Source: Xylogone sp. PMI_703
Lineage: Eukaryota > Ascomycota > Leotiomycetes
Reading direction: 5' to 3'
NCBI GenBank assembly: GCA_021399445.1
Contig: JAJTUQ010000015.1
Location: 62,001 to 126,000, forward strand
Length of the DNA: 64,000 bases
Shown in pieces: positions 20,285 through 31,902 of this stretch. Positions within the stretch are counted from its first letter, which is position 1. Each line of letters starts with the position of its first letter. A model generated the notes under the pieces. It had not been told where the DNA came from, ran no database searches, and saw only the letters and a list, made by a program, of their open reading frames with translations. The position numbers and the translations under genes were made by a program.

Positions 20285-22252
20285 CGAGCTCACATCGCAT
20301 ATTTGTTCAAGAAGATTCGAAGCCTCAGAATAAACGTCAACAAGCCATAGAAAATGCCTTTGCGCGAACAGCTGTCAAGCAGATGCAGCAAATCAAAGAT
20401 AAGGAGATAAATGTACTTCGGAAAGTAATCAACTTTGATGCTTTCCGAGAGGCACAGATGCTCCTAGCAGCACGTAGACACGTCCCATTGAATTTCGTAA
20501 CATGGCCAGAATACCAGGCGCTTTTAATGGCTATAAATCCTGCTGTTGAAGAATTCCTGACTGATTCTGGCAACACTGTTGCAGCGGACTTGGATAGGGC
20601 ATATGCCGCACATGAACAGTCAATAAAGGAGAAGTTAAAGCTTGCTCGAAGCCCAATGCATTTTTCTATTGATGTGTGGTCTTCTCCTCACCGTAAGGCT
20701 TTGATCGCTATTCACACGCAATGGGTTGATGAAAACTACGTGCTACGGAAAGCTTTATTAGGACTACTGAATCTCCGCCGCTCCCATGCTGGGGCTGCCA
20801 TGGCACCTCATTTGATGAAAATAATCCGGAAATACCATCTCGCTCACCAAATCGGCTACTTCACTGGCGACAATGACGCCAAAAATGACACCTGTCTCCG
20901 CAAACTAGCTGAAGACTTGTCACAAGAATATGGCGTCACATTCGATCCAGTCTACTACCGAACGCGATGCGTCGGACACATCATCAACCTATCCCTCCAA
21001 GCTTTCCTCTTTGCAACAAGCGAAGGTGCCCTTCAAGCTGCAACGAGCAGGCGCAAGATGAGGCAAATGAAGCAACAGTTATTGATGCGTTACAAGAGCA
21101 GCTCCAGTCAAATGCTTCCCGAAAACGCAAAGCACGCAACGATGCGACAGGGTGGCGGAGCATAGGTGCAATGGGTAAACTGCATAATATTGCAGCGTTT
21201 ATCCGCAGTTCGAATATCCATAATGATGTTTGGGAAGACATCGCAAGCAAGGCGCTTGGTATTGATAACATTACCCGCTGGAACTCGTGGTTCATGCTTC
21301 TTGATGCGGCTATCAAACAGGAGGGTGCTCTTTCAATATTCTTGAATCAGTACCACAAAGAGTTGGAGGATGATATCCTTACACACGATGACTGGCAGAC
21401 ACTCAAAATGACACATGAGTTCTTACAACCGTTTTACCAAGCGACCTTGGAGCAACAGATGGAGTGGGCATCGGTCGATCAGGTGCTGGAGAATATGGAC
21501 ATCCTCTTTAAGCAATTTGAGGATGCCAAGGTAAGTAATAATAGAATTTTTTTGGCTTATTTGCTAGCTTACCTACATTAATATAGATCAAATACATCGG
21601 TAACGCGCATATGGTCAACTCCATTCATATGGGTTGGTGGGTACTCTCCAAGTATTATGGAGAGAGTGATAAAAGCCCTATATATGCTACTGCGTCACTG
21701 CTCCATCCTGAAAAACGCCGGAAGTATATTGATCGCCACTGGGAAAAAGACTGGGGGGAGCCTGCTATTGCTGCTGCACGCCAGTATTGGACGAAATTTA
21801 AGGATCGGCCTATTACATTAACACCTGCGTCCGAATTAAGTGAGAGGCAACGCGAGCTCACAACATACGAGCGTCTCAAACAATCAATGAGTGTTTTGGA
21901 CGGGTCCGATAATGAGGATGAATTCGAGAGGTTTATCATTGCTCCACCGAAGCCGATGATGACAAAGACTCCGCTCGAATGGTGGTGTCGGGAAGAGCAG
22001 AAACTTGAATATCCTCACTTACACCAAATGGCTATTGAGGTGCTGAGCGTGCCGGCCATGTCAGACGATCCGGAGCGGGTATTTTCTTGTGCAAGGCGTA
22101 CGATCTCTTGGGATAGAGCGCGTCTCTCAGTAGAGACTATCGAGAAGCTTGAATGCCTAGGTAACTGGGTGAAGAATGACTTAATCAGGAAACTCTATGT
22201 AGCGGTAGGTAACGAGATTATGGATATTTCTGGTAGCGATGGCGAGATGTAA
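20281..22252 (+). pseudogene. hAT-1 transposase body (frameshifted, N-terminus inverted away)
   Basis: The frame entered at HRIFVQED runs to about 21050 and includes FSIDVWSSPHRKA and VGHIINLSLQAFLFA. It then shifts by one base; the sequence appears to have lost one nucleotide near 21045-21055. The next frame, with GKLHNI and DNITRWNSWF, runs to a donor at 21531 (GTAAGT). The intron ends at 21586, and the last exon (21587-22252) carries IGNAHMVNSIHMGWWVLSKYY. The dimerisation domain follows, with PAMSDDPERVFSCARRTISW. Family assignment as hAT is very secure. Besides the frameshift, the element lacks a usable N-terminal exon because of the inversion. Confidence 0.9.
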
Positions 22253-22480
22253 CGGAAGAAATGCAACTCATTCGCAGCTCCGCTAACTGAGCCAAAAGAC
22301 TGCAATGTTCACGCTTGTCCGAACGTGCTGGATAGCCTGTATATAACCCGCGCCACACAAGCTGGGTACGGCAAAGGCTCATATTAATAATAATTGATAA
22401 GCTAACAATCGATAACAATATTAGGCTTAACAATAAATACTTAACAATCAATAAAAATATAGCCTTTTTATTTATTTATT

Positions 22481-22501
22481 TATTTATTATTGAGATGTCT
22501 G
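22481..22501 (-). repeat. hAT-1 right terminal inverted repeat
   Basis: Reverse complement of 19611-19631, followed by CTCCGTAC. A short (TTTA)n tract abuts its inner side. Confidence 0.95.
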
Positions 22502-22509
22502 CTCCGTAC

Positions 22510-23001
22510 CGTCATCCGTTATGCTACCGTTACTGGAGGACACGCCGGACCGCTATCAATTACCTCTAGTTCTATAATAAATCTAGAAAGCAACTTAACT
22601 AGCATTTGTGCGGAATATGGCGACCCCAGCAGCGGTGCTTCCGCGAATAATAATCTGCTGACAGATTATCGAAAGCACGCCTTCCGCACATCATTCCACG
22701 ATCTAACCTCACTATAGTTCCTCCGCCAGCTAAATAACATAGCCTATCACATAATCCAGGTTTAATATGAGGAAAAAATATCAGAAGTCAGCATTGCTTG
22801 TTAAGAGCAGCCCAGGTGTATAACTAATATTATATATACTACAGCAAGTAAACAACGTGAATTTATTTATAAGAAAACCCATATAAATCGAGCATACGAA
22901 GTGTTACTATTGCCGTATCTATGACATAATAGAAGTTTGGCTACTTTAATATAATTTGGCCAAGCACTTAATCAACACTTTGTAGAATACGTTTGCAGCA
23001 G
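22510..23001. other. Intergenic, nothing recognised
   Basis: Right flank of hAT-1. AT-rich in its second half, with no supported feature. Confidence 0.4.
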
Positions 23002-23373
23002 ATGCCTCAATGGATGGGCAGTGGTATTCGAAAGTTGCGTAGCTGGTCGCGTAGTAAGCTACGGATTGATGCTCAAAAACGCGAAGGCTATCGCCCTAAG
23101 CTTGAGAGAATAAGGCGTGAGATAAGAGACATACAAAGATCGGGAGAGGAAACAAGTTGGTCACAAAGGGCATCTCTGATCCAACGTCTAGATGCCAGCA
23201 AGAAGTTGTTGCAAGACGAACAGAGTATATTAAGCCAACCGGGGCCTTATAATTACAGGAGAATTGGATCCGGGGAGCATAATATTACAGAATCATATCG
23301 AATTGTACTGGAAGAACACGAAAATCTACACAGGGCTGTGGCAGGTTTACCCAGACGGTCTCTCTTTAGGTAA
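23002..23373 (+). CDS. Small hypothetical helical protein (123 aa)
   Basis: An ATG-initiated frame of 124 codons rich in Arg, Glu and Leu, predicted largely helical (RPKLERIRREIRDIQRSG, LIQRLDASKKLLQDEQ). I recognise no family. It could be the remnant of a longer gene, because the surroundings have many stops and no clear promoter. Retained on length and amphipathic pattern only. Confidence 0.3.
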   Translation: MPQWMGSGIRKLRSWSRSKLRIDAQKREGYRPKLERIRREIRDIQRSGEETSWSQRASLIQRLDASKKLLQDEQSILSQPGPYNYRRIGSGEHNITESYRIVLEEHENLHRAVAGLPRRSLFR

Positions 23374-24447
23374 ATTGCATGTATACAGTTGAACAGACTC
23401 ATAACTCTTAGTAGTTGGCTTACACTATATTAAATCACAGCCTCGGCAACGAAGAATCTTACATATGGTCAAGTCTTAACGTAGATGACAAGATCATTTT
23501 CGGGGTTGCAACTTGTTTCACCTCGGTTTCTAGGTCCGTACCGTAATTAACTGCGACTTTGATATCTCTGGTAGCTAAAGAATAAACTTCCGGAAACGCC
23601 CAGGATTATGAATGGAGCTTACATCTCCATTATATCTAGCCTTACAGAGATTGAAAAATTACAAGACTACCATGGAGACACTTGTCAAAGACACATCTAC
23701 TTGCGTCCTCCCTGGCAAAACCTGCTCCCGAACAAAATAGATGTCGCCGTGCATATGATAATGCGCGTACAAATCCCCTTATTTCGAACCTGAAAGCCAA
23801 CCTATCCAACGACTTGTGTTCGAGTTAAGATATGATGACTTTGAATTTGTTGTAGCGACGAGAAATTAATGGGATCTCACCGTGTATGGAAGAAGTAATG
23901 GCAGGCTTGAATACCTGCAGCTAGTGTAACTTTATCGAAGTAAATATCAGCACCCACGGGTAATACGGGCCTAGAGCTCTGAATTAATACCGATTAGTTG
24001 TACTTGAATTATGCTACATCTCTACATTGCTCACTACTAGACGGATGCTATCCCTTTCCGCTGCTTGAACATCGCAGGAGCAACACACGAATACATGTCC
24101 TCACATACGCTTATGGCATTAAGGCACATCCACAGCTTATTTATCGACGGCGCTCTTGGTGTTCCTCACACCCTGCCTCGAATTGCTGACCACAAGTGTG
24201 TCAGGCACTACTGACGATAGATTGGGCTCTAATGCTGACCACTACGAGTGGATATATTCTCGGGAGTATAAACCAGGTCAACCTGATTCTACATGTTGGC
24301 AGCAGCACGAAAGTGTGATCTTGTCAAAATTCCCATAACCAGATTGAGCAGCTTGGGATGTTCCGCCGACTCTGATCCAAGCTACTAAGGGCGTGCAATC
24401 CAGCGTGAGGAGGTGGCGCCGTGCTGATCCACAGGAATATCTCTAAC
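23374..24447. other. Intergenic, nothing recognised
   Basis: About 1.1 kb without a convincing frame; the short open frames are under 65 codons. Confidence 0.4.
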
Positions 24448-25173
24448 ATGTGTGAACATGATTGCAGTCAGGAAACGCTGACGTTCCCTTTTGCTCGCTT
24501 ACCTCCCGAGATCCGAAGAGCAGTATGGGATCTGGCTGCGAGCGAGCCTCGAACCTTGAAGGTGCATTACGACATCTCAACTGGCACCATCAGCTCAAAT
24601 CCCCCGTCGCTATTGCACGTCTGCAGAGAATCGCGGTATTTTCTCTTGGAGAAGTCGTCCCCGAATGGTGTCATCTTCAATGCGGCTTCCGATGCCTTGC
24701 ACATCAAATCCACCACGAGCAATAGCGCTCTACGAACATACCAACAACAACAGTTGCGGTCGCCACCCAATAGAGCCGTCTCCAGTATTAGCGACTTCGT
24801 CGACAAATTGATTCCACGACACCAGGAAGAAGAAATAAAGGTGATGTCCCCTGGTTCCAATCTCACATCCGGGAATCGCATACGATACCTCGAGGTGGAT
24901 CACTTGGTGTTTATATGGCTAATATCAGGCATGCGACAACGCTTTTTCTCCTCTGTGGATCAGCTGAAAATCATACTGATTGACTCCATATGCCTCGGTT
25001 CTTTGGCGGAGGGAGAGTTATGGACGTATCATTCCATCCACGACATGTGGAGTCGCTGTCTTTTTACCTTACGCACCTATTACCCGGATTGGCGGCCACC
25101 AGTAGTCACGTGGACCGGCCGAGAAGGAAGGCAGTTGCAGTTATGTGATAAAATCTGCTGCAAAAGGGATTGA
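24448..25173 (+). CDS. 2EXR-domain protein
   Basis: A single-exon 241-residue protein. Near the N-terminus it has FPFARLPPEIRRAVWDLA followed by EPRTL, and about 30 residues later PSLLHVCRESRYF. This is the diagnostic pair of the 2EXR domain, common and expanded in filamentous ascomycetes. The rest (EVDHLVFIW, FFSSVDQLKIILID) fits the usual C-terminal body of such proteins. Molecular role is unknown in the family. The start is the first ATG before the domain; an in-frame upstream GTG at 24421 was not used. No lesions are seen. Confidence 0.85.
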   Translation: MCEHDCSQETLTFPFARLPPEIRRAVWDLAASEPRTLKVHYDISTGTISSNPPSLLHVCRESRYFLLEKSSPNGVIFNAASDALHIKSTTSNSALRTYQQQQLRSPPNRAVSSISDFVDKLIPRHQEEEIKVMSPGSNLTSGNRIRYLEVDHLVFIWLISGMRQRFFSSVDQLKIILIDSICLGSLAEGELWTYHSIHDMWSRCLFTLRTYYPDWRPPVVTWTGREGRQLQLCDKICCKRD

Positions 25174-26680
25174 AACTGGAGAGGGTACTGGGTTGGTATC
25201 TAAAGGGATAGATCCGAAACTACTCCGCAGCATTTCATAAAGCCCATTATTCTTTAACTCTGGAGTATCTTTACCAACAAAACATAGATATACATCATAC
25301 ATAGATACACACACATACATGCATACCCTAATCAAAAGTAACTGTCTAATTGCCATTCATCAATGCTGCATGTTCTAATTTACTCTCTCTAGTAGAGAGC
25401 AGGTCTTTTTGTTGACTTCTAAAGAAAAGTCCCGAAACACTGCCCTGTTTGGGTCACGTCTCTCTACCGATAATCAAAAATATAAGCCAAAAGACTAGAC
25501 ACCTCATCTTCAGCGTCGATTACTCTACGCAATATTGTGGATTTGTCACGCGCGCTCAGCGAAGAAAGCATTATCCCCCTCATTATCTCACGCTTTTGTA
25601 ATCAACTATCGCTAGCTTGAGACGATTGGCAGACTTGGACGGATATCTCAAAAAGCTGGCTACCCAAGGAACGGATATTGTGATGACATACCGACAGGTG
25701 GCTTAATGACTTTACAGAACACTGTGGTCATCACAGACTAATGCGTCTTCTACGTAATCGCGGCTTTGGCTACCAACCCAAGAGCTTGAGGGTACAGTAA
25801 TAGGAATTCATGCTAATATTCACAGTTGCTCGTATTATTGTCTTGTCAATGTGGCAGATGAAAGCAAGATTCATATGATTGTCAATCCTACAGAAACATG
25901 GGCCAGAGTGCCGGAGGGTTAGCACCGCTGCTTACGTACCCCTGGTTATTTCCTCAAATACATCCAAAATGAAGGCATCCAATTCGTATTTCCTCTTATC
26001 ATAAGCAAATTCATATGTCTTATATTCTCGACCGCTGGATACATCCTTCCCAGGCTGGATTCTTGCACTGAACACCTGTAGTTTGGACTAATCTATCAAT
26101 AGTTGTGTATTGCTCAAATCCGGTCTGTGCCTATTCTTTAAGATCTAGGGTTAAATAGAAAGTCAGACAGTGTGTATTTTCGCCCTCCAGTCAGCACGAT
26201 AACCGTAACAATGGAATAAATAAGACTGACTGCTGCTTCTAAGAGGCACGAGGGTCCGTATCTCGAACCTACTCCCAATAATTTATCAACCTCCAACAGC
26301 TTGTCTAGATCTAGCAAGGCTTCCAGGTACCCAAGTTCAAGGTATAGTTATTCCAGATTAACATTAACCGAGCACTGGCTTAATATTTGCTGAGGCTATT
26401 ATTTAATCTAGATAGGAGACTCCTCTTACCCGGAGACTCTTGGAACCTGGACCGAGCCTCATTTACCACACCCCGTAAGGCACAGATCGATCTCTCTAAC
26501 GCTGCTGCGTTGCAAAGTCTTAAAACGGAAGCAGAGTGATCAGGTCCAATATCGTCACTTCAACCACAATCAAAATTGAACCCTCATAAGACATCTACTC
26601 TCAAGGCAAGGAATACGTCGACTCACACCAACCCAATCAGTGTTCTGCTGCGAACATCAACATTAAAGGGTTGATATGAT
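25174..26680. other. Intergenic, nothing recognised
   Basis: About 1.5 kb, AT-rich and stop-dense. It includes ACATA/TACATA-type simple sequence near 25.28-25.32 kb. No gene supported. Confidence 0.45.
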
Positions 26681-28202
26681 ATGATGCTTCAGCCTGAAGC
26701 GCGGCTAATAACTTTGGAACAACTAATTGCAGGGACGAATAACATTTATGAGAGGCTGAAAATGGTTGAGGCAAAATGTATTGAGATCAAGTTGAAGCAA
26801 GACGCTACAGAAGACTTGAATTCCACAATCCAACTAAGGTTTGATGACGAACAATAGCGAGCATTATTCAGCCTTCATCGAACGCTCCTTGATGGGTGTT
26901 ACGACTTCTTCTTGGCTTCACAACATCCGTCTGCACTATAGTATTTGCGAGCACTGTCTTCAGAGTATGCAATCCCCACCAGGATGTGGGAGCATGGTAT
27001 CCGAGCCTTAGTGCAGCTGTTAGAAAAGCAACTACCGCGGTCGTCAGAGCGTATGTTTTCTTTCTTGCACTTTGCAAATTCTATGATGGCATTGTTGTAT
27101 GAGACAGTGCCAGCATTTGAAGACGTCTGGATTGAGCGTTTGGGTGATCTGGGTAGTTACAGAGCGGCAATGCAAAATGATGATATCCAAGATAATATTG
27201 TTTGAGCTGGCGTAGCACGACATTGGTATTTGATGGCTTCAGATGCAGCACCATTAGCTGGTGGACCTTATCATCATCTTGCGATACTTAGTCAGCCGAA
27301 TGCAATACAGCAGCTTTTCTGTTATTCGAAATCTTTATGCGTGAGCGTGCCTTTATGGCATTTTTCGAATCTTTTCCGGACACTGGCAATATCCACAACT
27401 CATACCAATCCCCTCCAATCGACACTGCATTCACTACGGCTCACAGAATTCTTGCTACGCACTTGCGGATCGACCAGTTCGACAATGCTACTAAGGAGTT
27501 TCTGCAATCGCTAAATGGCTATATTGAACGGGATACAACGAAGTTCATCGCGCGAGACTCTCACATCGTCATATCTAACTGCATCCAATTACTGGATTTT
27601 GCAGATAAGAACAATCGATTGATGAGAGCCATATCTTCTTCTCCGGGCAAAGATGAAGCTATCGACATAAACCAAGGAATGAACGGTATTAGTATTGATG
27701 AAGCCACGGCAGACGAGCATTTCGATAGAACATACGCTCTCTTCAATGCTACCATATCCATTGTATTGCGCAGAATCAGAGATCCTAACGTTCTATCATT
27801 CGTCTACGTCACGTAAGAATTTATGCGACATATAAAAGTTCTCCTCGAGCGATGCAGATATTAAAACCCGAGTTTCCTTGGGAATTGCTGGTTGCTATGT
27901 TAAATTCGCTGATATTTGGTTACGACACACTCGCCAGAATTGAATCCGGTGCATTTCCTGCGCCGGAAAAAAACATCTCAAAGCCATTTCAGGAAGATTA
28001 TGCTCTTTGAGGTCTTCTATATGTTGAAGGCTACTACCCGGTAGATTGGTTTGCCGGAGCGGTAGTTGAAGACGAGAGAGGCCATGAAACTTTATCCACG
28101 AACAGTCGCCGTCGTGAAAGAATACTCTGGCTCGGTGTTCAGATCGCATTTGCTGGGAGTGAGATATTGTATAAAGATGGAAAATTCTCGGTGCGGAACT
28201 AG
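26681..28202 (+). pseudogene. Est1-like (DNA/RNA-binding domain) pseudogene
   Basis: From an ATG at 26681 the conceptual protein follows the fungal Est1-type family: YERLKMVEAKCIEI, ALFSLHRTLLD..YDFFLASQHPSA, MMALLYETVPAFEDVWIERLGD, GVARHWY, YHHLAIL, RIRDPNVLSFVYVT, PEFPWELLVAMLNSL and RRRERILWLGVQIAFAG. The frame is broken by stops at 26855 (TAG), 26939 (TAG), 27203 (TGA), 27814 (TAA) and 28008 (TGA), and by frameshifts near 27330 and 27840. At least four of the stops fit C-to-T or G-to-A changes at Trp, Gln or Arg codons. The parent family resembles telomerase/NMD Est1-SMG proteins, but the function of these fungal paralogues is not established to my knowledge. Confidence 0.85.
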
Positions 28203-30578
28203 ATGGCTAAATTTGAACACCCTACCGCACATCAAAGCATCAAAATCCCGTGTTTGAGTTCACAAATGCCGAGACCGCAAGGCCAGAGTGGAAATATATT
28301 CAACAGTCTCTCTTCTAGAATATTCAAGGAAGAGCTCAACATCTTCCCACTATTTCGTGAAACAGACAATATCCAGCCTCTTCATCCCTGAATGAGTGCA
28401 GCCCATATCGCGGGTTTTAATACCTACATAGCCACTCGTCATAACTCTATTTCGTCGTTCTTTCGTTTGTAGGTCGCCGCTATTCTATGAACGGTCTCCT
28501 TGAATTCGGGTTTCCCAAGATCGGCTAGCACAAATATTTCTTACCCGCATTGTCCGGCTCGCCCGTTCTATCGATAATAGGTTTCACATCTTTGTCGTCC
28601 AAAAGCCCTATAGCGCTCGTTTTACGTAAATCGGAACGTGTTACTGTACAAGCCGTCCCTAGCATAAAACCTTTCGGCGCGGAATATTAAAGTCCCGCTC
28701 CTGCCAGTCCTTCACTTCATTGGTTAATATTACCATCTGCTTCATTTTGTCGAAAATACATATTTGATAATCTGGGACGTGCAGGTGATTCTCTTTATCT
28801 GATATGAAAAACCGAAATAAGCAAACGGAGGCAATTGGGTGGTTAGCAAGAATTTCATGGCTATGGTAATATACCGCACTCAAGGGACAGAGCTTTATTT
28901 GAACTACAGTAGTGACCAATAGGACATAAACGAGACCACTGCCAAGGAGCCAACGGCCAATGGCGCCATCCATTCAGAAATGACCTATCTCTGCAGTGTG
29001 TTAGACCCTAAGTGACTGATCCATAGACCTCCGCGCCCGGCTAGAACGCACGGACAACGCGTTCCGAACGTCATCACCACAGCCGTATTTCAATGTCAAT
29101 TGCCATGGATACACTATATATGTTCTGGCCGATTTGCCAACCTAATCGGTTTGCCACGGGCCCGGTAGTTGGTCAAGAGACTAAGTTTGCGTACTGGCTG
29201 GAACACGCGCAATCAATGAATCCCTGTTCTCAAATATACCTCACTGAGTGATACTAGCCGCATGAAAGGTCGCCAGTAGTAACACTAGGGACTCACGGCC
29301 AGCGAATCTTCGGAACTGTCTATTACTATGGCTAAAGGCCTTGGTAGGGTCTTGGTAGCACTACGATTTTCGTTTAGGATTCGTGAAGCACAGCATTAGG
29401 CAAGGTGATGAGCTGGCGACACAAAGGAGGTCTGTTCATTAGGCCCGGATAGGGTTCCCGCACGGCAGAGCCATCGGGCAGCCATTAAAAGAGCCGTCGA
29501 GAGGAGGTAGATACTATCCGAGTCCTAGGCATTCCCCTAGCCTAAGGCCCACAGTCACGCACCCCCAGAAATTCTACCAGCTATACTAGAATATTTCTTA
29601 GAACCATGTAGCAAATTTGTGACCTGATCGTACACCAGGAAAGATTAGGCAATGATTGGCCTTTCAAAGTAATACAAAGAATGCCCAACTGCCGTGGGAG
29701 TACTATCGGTGGATACCTTCGATACGTACTATAGCAGTATGCAATAAATGTGGGAATCCTCTGTAGGGTTGTAAAGTGTAGCTAGAAGGCAACCGACCAA
29801 TTAGATGGTAGGTTCGGTAGAATGGGGAAAGGTTTAAATCTAGTTGACACTCCAGGAAAGAAGACTTGTTTGCTGTAGCTACTACGGCTACTCCTACATA
29901 TACGTATATAGGACTTTCCCCTAGGGCATCGCCACGTGTATGGTAGAAAGTGAATCTCCACCAGCCTACCTGTATCCCAGCTCCGCCTGCGCATTTACAT
30001 GCCTACTTCTTAACAATAAGTGTCAGAGTGCACAGCATATCTAGAGCATAAATAAGGATATAAATCGAAGATTCAGCTGCTTAGTTGATATGAATATGAT
30101 TTCAGTGGAATATATATTAAATATACTTTAATAAACTAAGATTGCTCCATTAATCAAACTACTAAAGTCCTGATAAAGCCACCTGTGCACATAGCCATGT
30201 TCATAGCTAGTTTGATCCGTAGATATGAATGATAAGCCCGCATATCACAAGGTTCAGCTATGTGCATATAGCTTCCATTGCTTCCTGTTGCTTCCTGCTG
30301 CGTCCTACTGCTTCCTGTTACTTCCTGTTACTTCCTATTTCTTTTGTCTAGTTTGTCTCTACCTTCCTTATATATATAGCTCAGCCACTCCCTGTACGAG
30401 AGCACAAGTGTGGCCATACTATTGATATGTAGCGCGCCGGGTTCGTAGGAAGAATCTATATGCTAGGATATTAGCTGCCTGTGGCCACGTGTAGTAATAT
30501 CTCTAATATTCTCTAGGTCTTTCGGACACTAGTTGATAAGCTCTCACCTTCGAGCTCTCTCTAGTCCGTCGTTTCCGA
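28203..30578. other. Gene-poor stretch
   Basis: About 2.4 kb. A minus-strand frame at 28659-28973 starts with a hydrophobic segment (WLLGSGLVYVLLVTTVV) but has no recognisable remainder, so I do not call it. Near 30.28-30.35 kb there is a short (CTTCCTGTTA)-type simple repeat. Confidence 0.45.
30282..30345. repeat. CTTCCTG(T/C)T(A/G) simple repeat
   Basis: Six or so degenerate 10-bp units of the CTTCCTGTTA type in tandem. Confidence 0.7.
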
Positions 30579-31902
30579 TCACCACTTAGGTATGAGATCT
30601 TTGAACGCCATTTTTAAACTAGGTAAAGAGTCATTGTTCGGGATATGCGACCTGCCAGACCCCGCTGAAGAGTTTGAAAGCGTGGTAGCTGAGGGAGGGT
30701 AGATCACGTCTGGATAGTTGTGATCCGCACAAGCAGCGAAGTGGCTAATTTTGGACCGTTCCACCCCAAGCTCTTGGAATAACATTTGTGATCCCTGGTA
30801 GGCTATTTGTGGAAGGTCATATTTCCGAATTGCTTGTGGAGTTCCGTTCTGAGGGAAATCTTGTAGCGTTGGCTTGCCTGGGTTTGGGGGTATGCCATCT
30901 TTGACGAAAGGGACTGAAGAATCTAATCCGCGGTTCCACATATGCGTATTGTCACGGCCCGGAGAGGTCCATTTGGTTTGTATTAGCCGACCGGTTTCTT
31001 TAAGTGGTACACAAAGATCCTGTAACCTATGTTCTGTGGATACGGACGTGGCCATAACCTCGCATCCACTCGTAAGAATACTGGTCCTTACCAACCCTGA
31101 AGCATCACCAACAACAGGGACACCCAGCAGGGAGTCAACCCCAGGCGGTTGGCCGCGCGAACCAGATGGCGACATGAGTTCCGGGGGTCTGGCCGAATAG
31201 CCATTACCATTCTCCGGGTTCGTTTCTTCCACGTGAGCAGACATACGTGACGTATGTGCCCGTTGCACACGCTCAATAATGCATTGCAGCTTCCCCCGTT
31301 CGCAGTTCTGGCACGCCTTTCCTGGCTGTTGCTGGCAGCGAATCTAGGCAGATGGGACCATCAGCGATGCCATATTTCATTGGACGACATTGAGTTGAGT
31401 CCTTGTTGGGAAGGCAACTTGCCGTGGTAATGATGCATGACCGAAAGAATTTTTGTCTTTTGTAATATAATGAGGGACCAAGTTCACTTACTTTACGCCT
31501 CCGGCAATGCCTACACGCAATCAAGACCTTAGACCTCCGGCTGCCATTGGCGTGAATAAGGTCTGGCAGGTTATATTTATGATGCACCCGCATCCTTAGT
31601 TCGTCCAGATCACTCCGTAGCGGTTGGGCAGGCGCCCAAAAGACACCATACGGAAAATGCGGTTCACATCCGCGATAAATCGTGGCATGTGGATGCGCCA
31701 GAACCGGACTGATATTTGGCATCTCCTGTTTGATTTTGTTGCCGTGATAATAACTGGCTCGGAATTGCCTTTTGTTGGAGTTGTGAGGCCCACTGCCGTA
31801 ACGATGACAGTCGGAACGCTGACAGTCGGGACCACGGTAACTAGACGTACTAGGAACCTCTGCTTCAAAGGCTGGCGTTTGTTGCAAGCCAGTAGCTGCC
31901 AT
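30579..31902 (-). CDS. Zn2Cys6 transcription factor, two exons
   Basis: Exon 1 is 31902-31492 and exon 2 is 31343-30579. A 148-bp intron (31491-31344) with a GTAAGT donor and CCTAG acceptor lies inside the zinc cluster. Splicing gives 391 residues and recreates the complete C-x2-C-x6-C-x7-C-x2-C-x6-C motif at roughly residues 130-155 (ACRHCRRRK joined to IRCQQ, then ACQNCERGKLQC). It would be a nuclear DNA-binding regulator. There is no fungal-specific transcription-factor middle domain, so the protein is short and the rest is Ser/Pro-rich. The GTG-initiated extension upstream of 31902 was rejected in favour of the first ATG. No lesions are seen. Targets cannot be inferred. Confidence 0.85.

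Larger units (their letters stand above)
19611..22501 (+). mobile_element. hAT-1 element with an internal inversion and a frameshift
   Basis: A 2,891-bp element with 21-bp perfect inverted repeats (19611-19631 and 22481-22501) beginning CAGACATCTCAATAATAAAT. It is flanked by the 8-bp direct repeat CTCCGTAC at 19603-19610 and 22502-22509, the size expected for hAT. AT-rich subterminal sequence with TTGTTATCGAT/TTAACAAT-type motifs lies inside both ends. The transposase is plus-strand from about 20281 onward, but its BED-finger exon is on the minus strand within 19943-20284. A frameshift near 21050 adds to the damage, so this copy is not expected to make transposase. Confidence 0.93.

Noticed and set aside
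28659..28973. 104-codon minus-strand frame with a hydrophobic N-terminus
   Set aside because: Only the first 25 residues look structured; there is no family and no supporting context.
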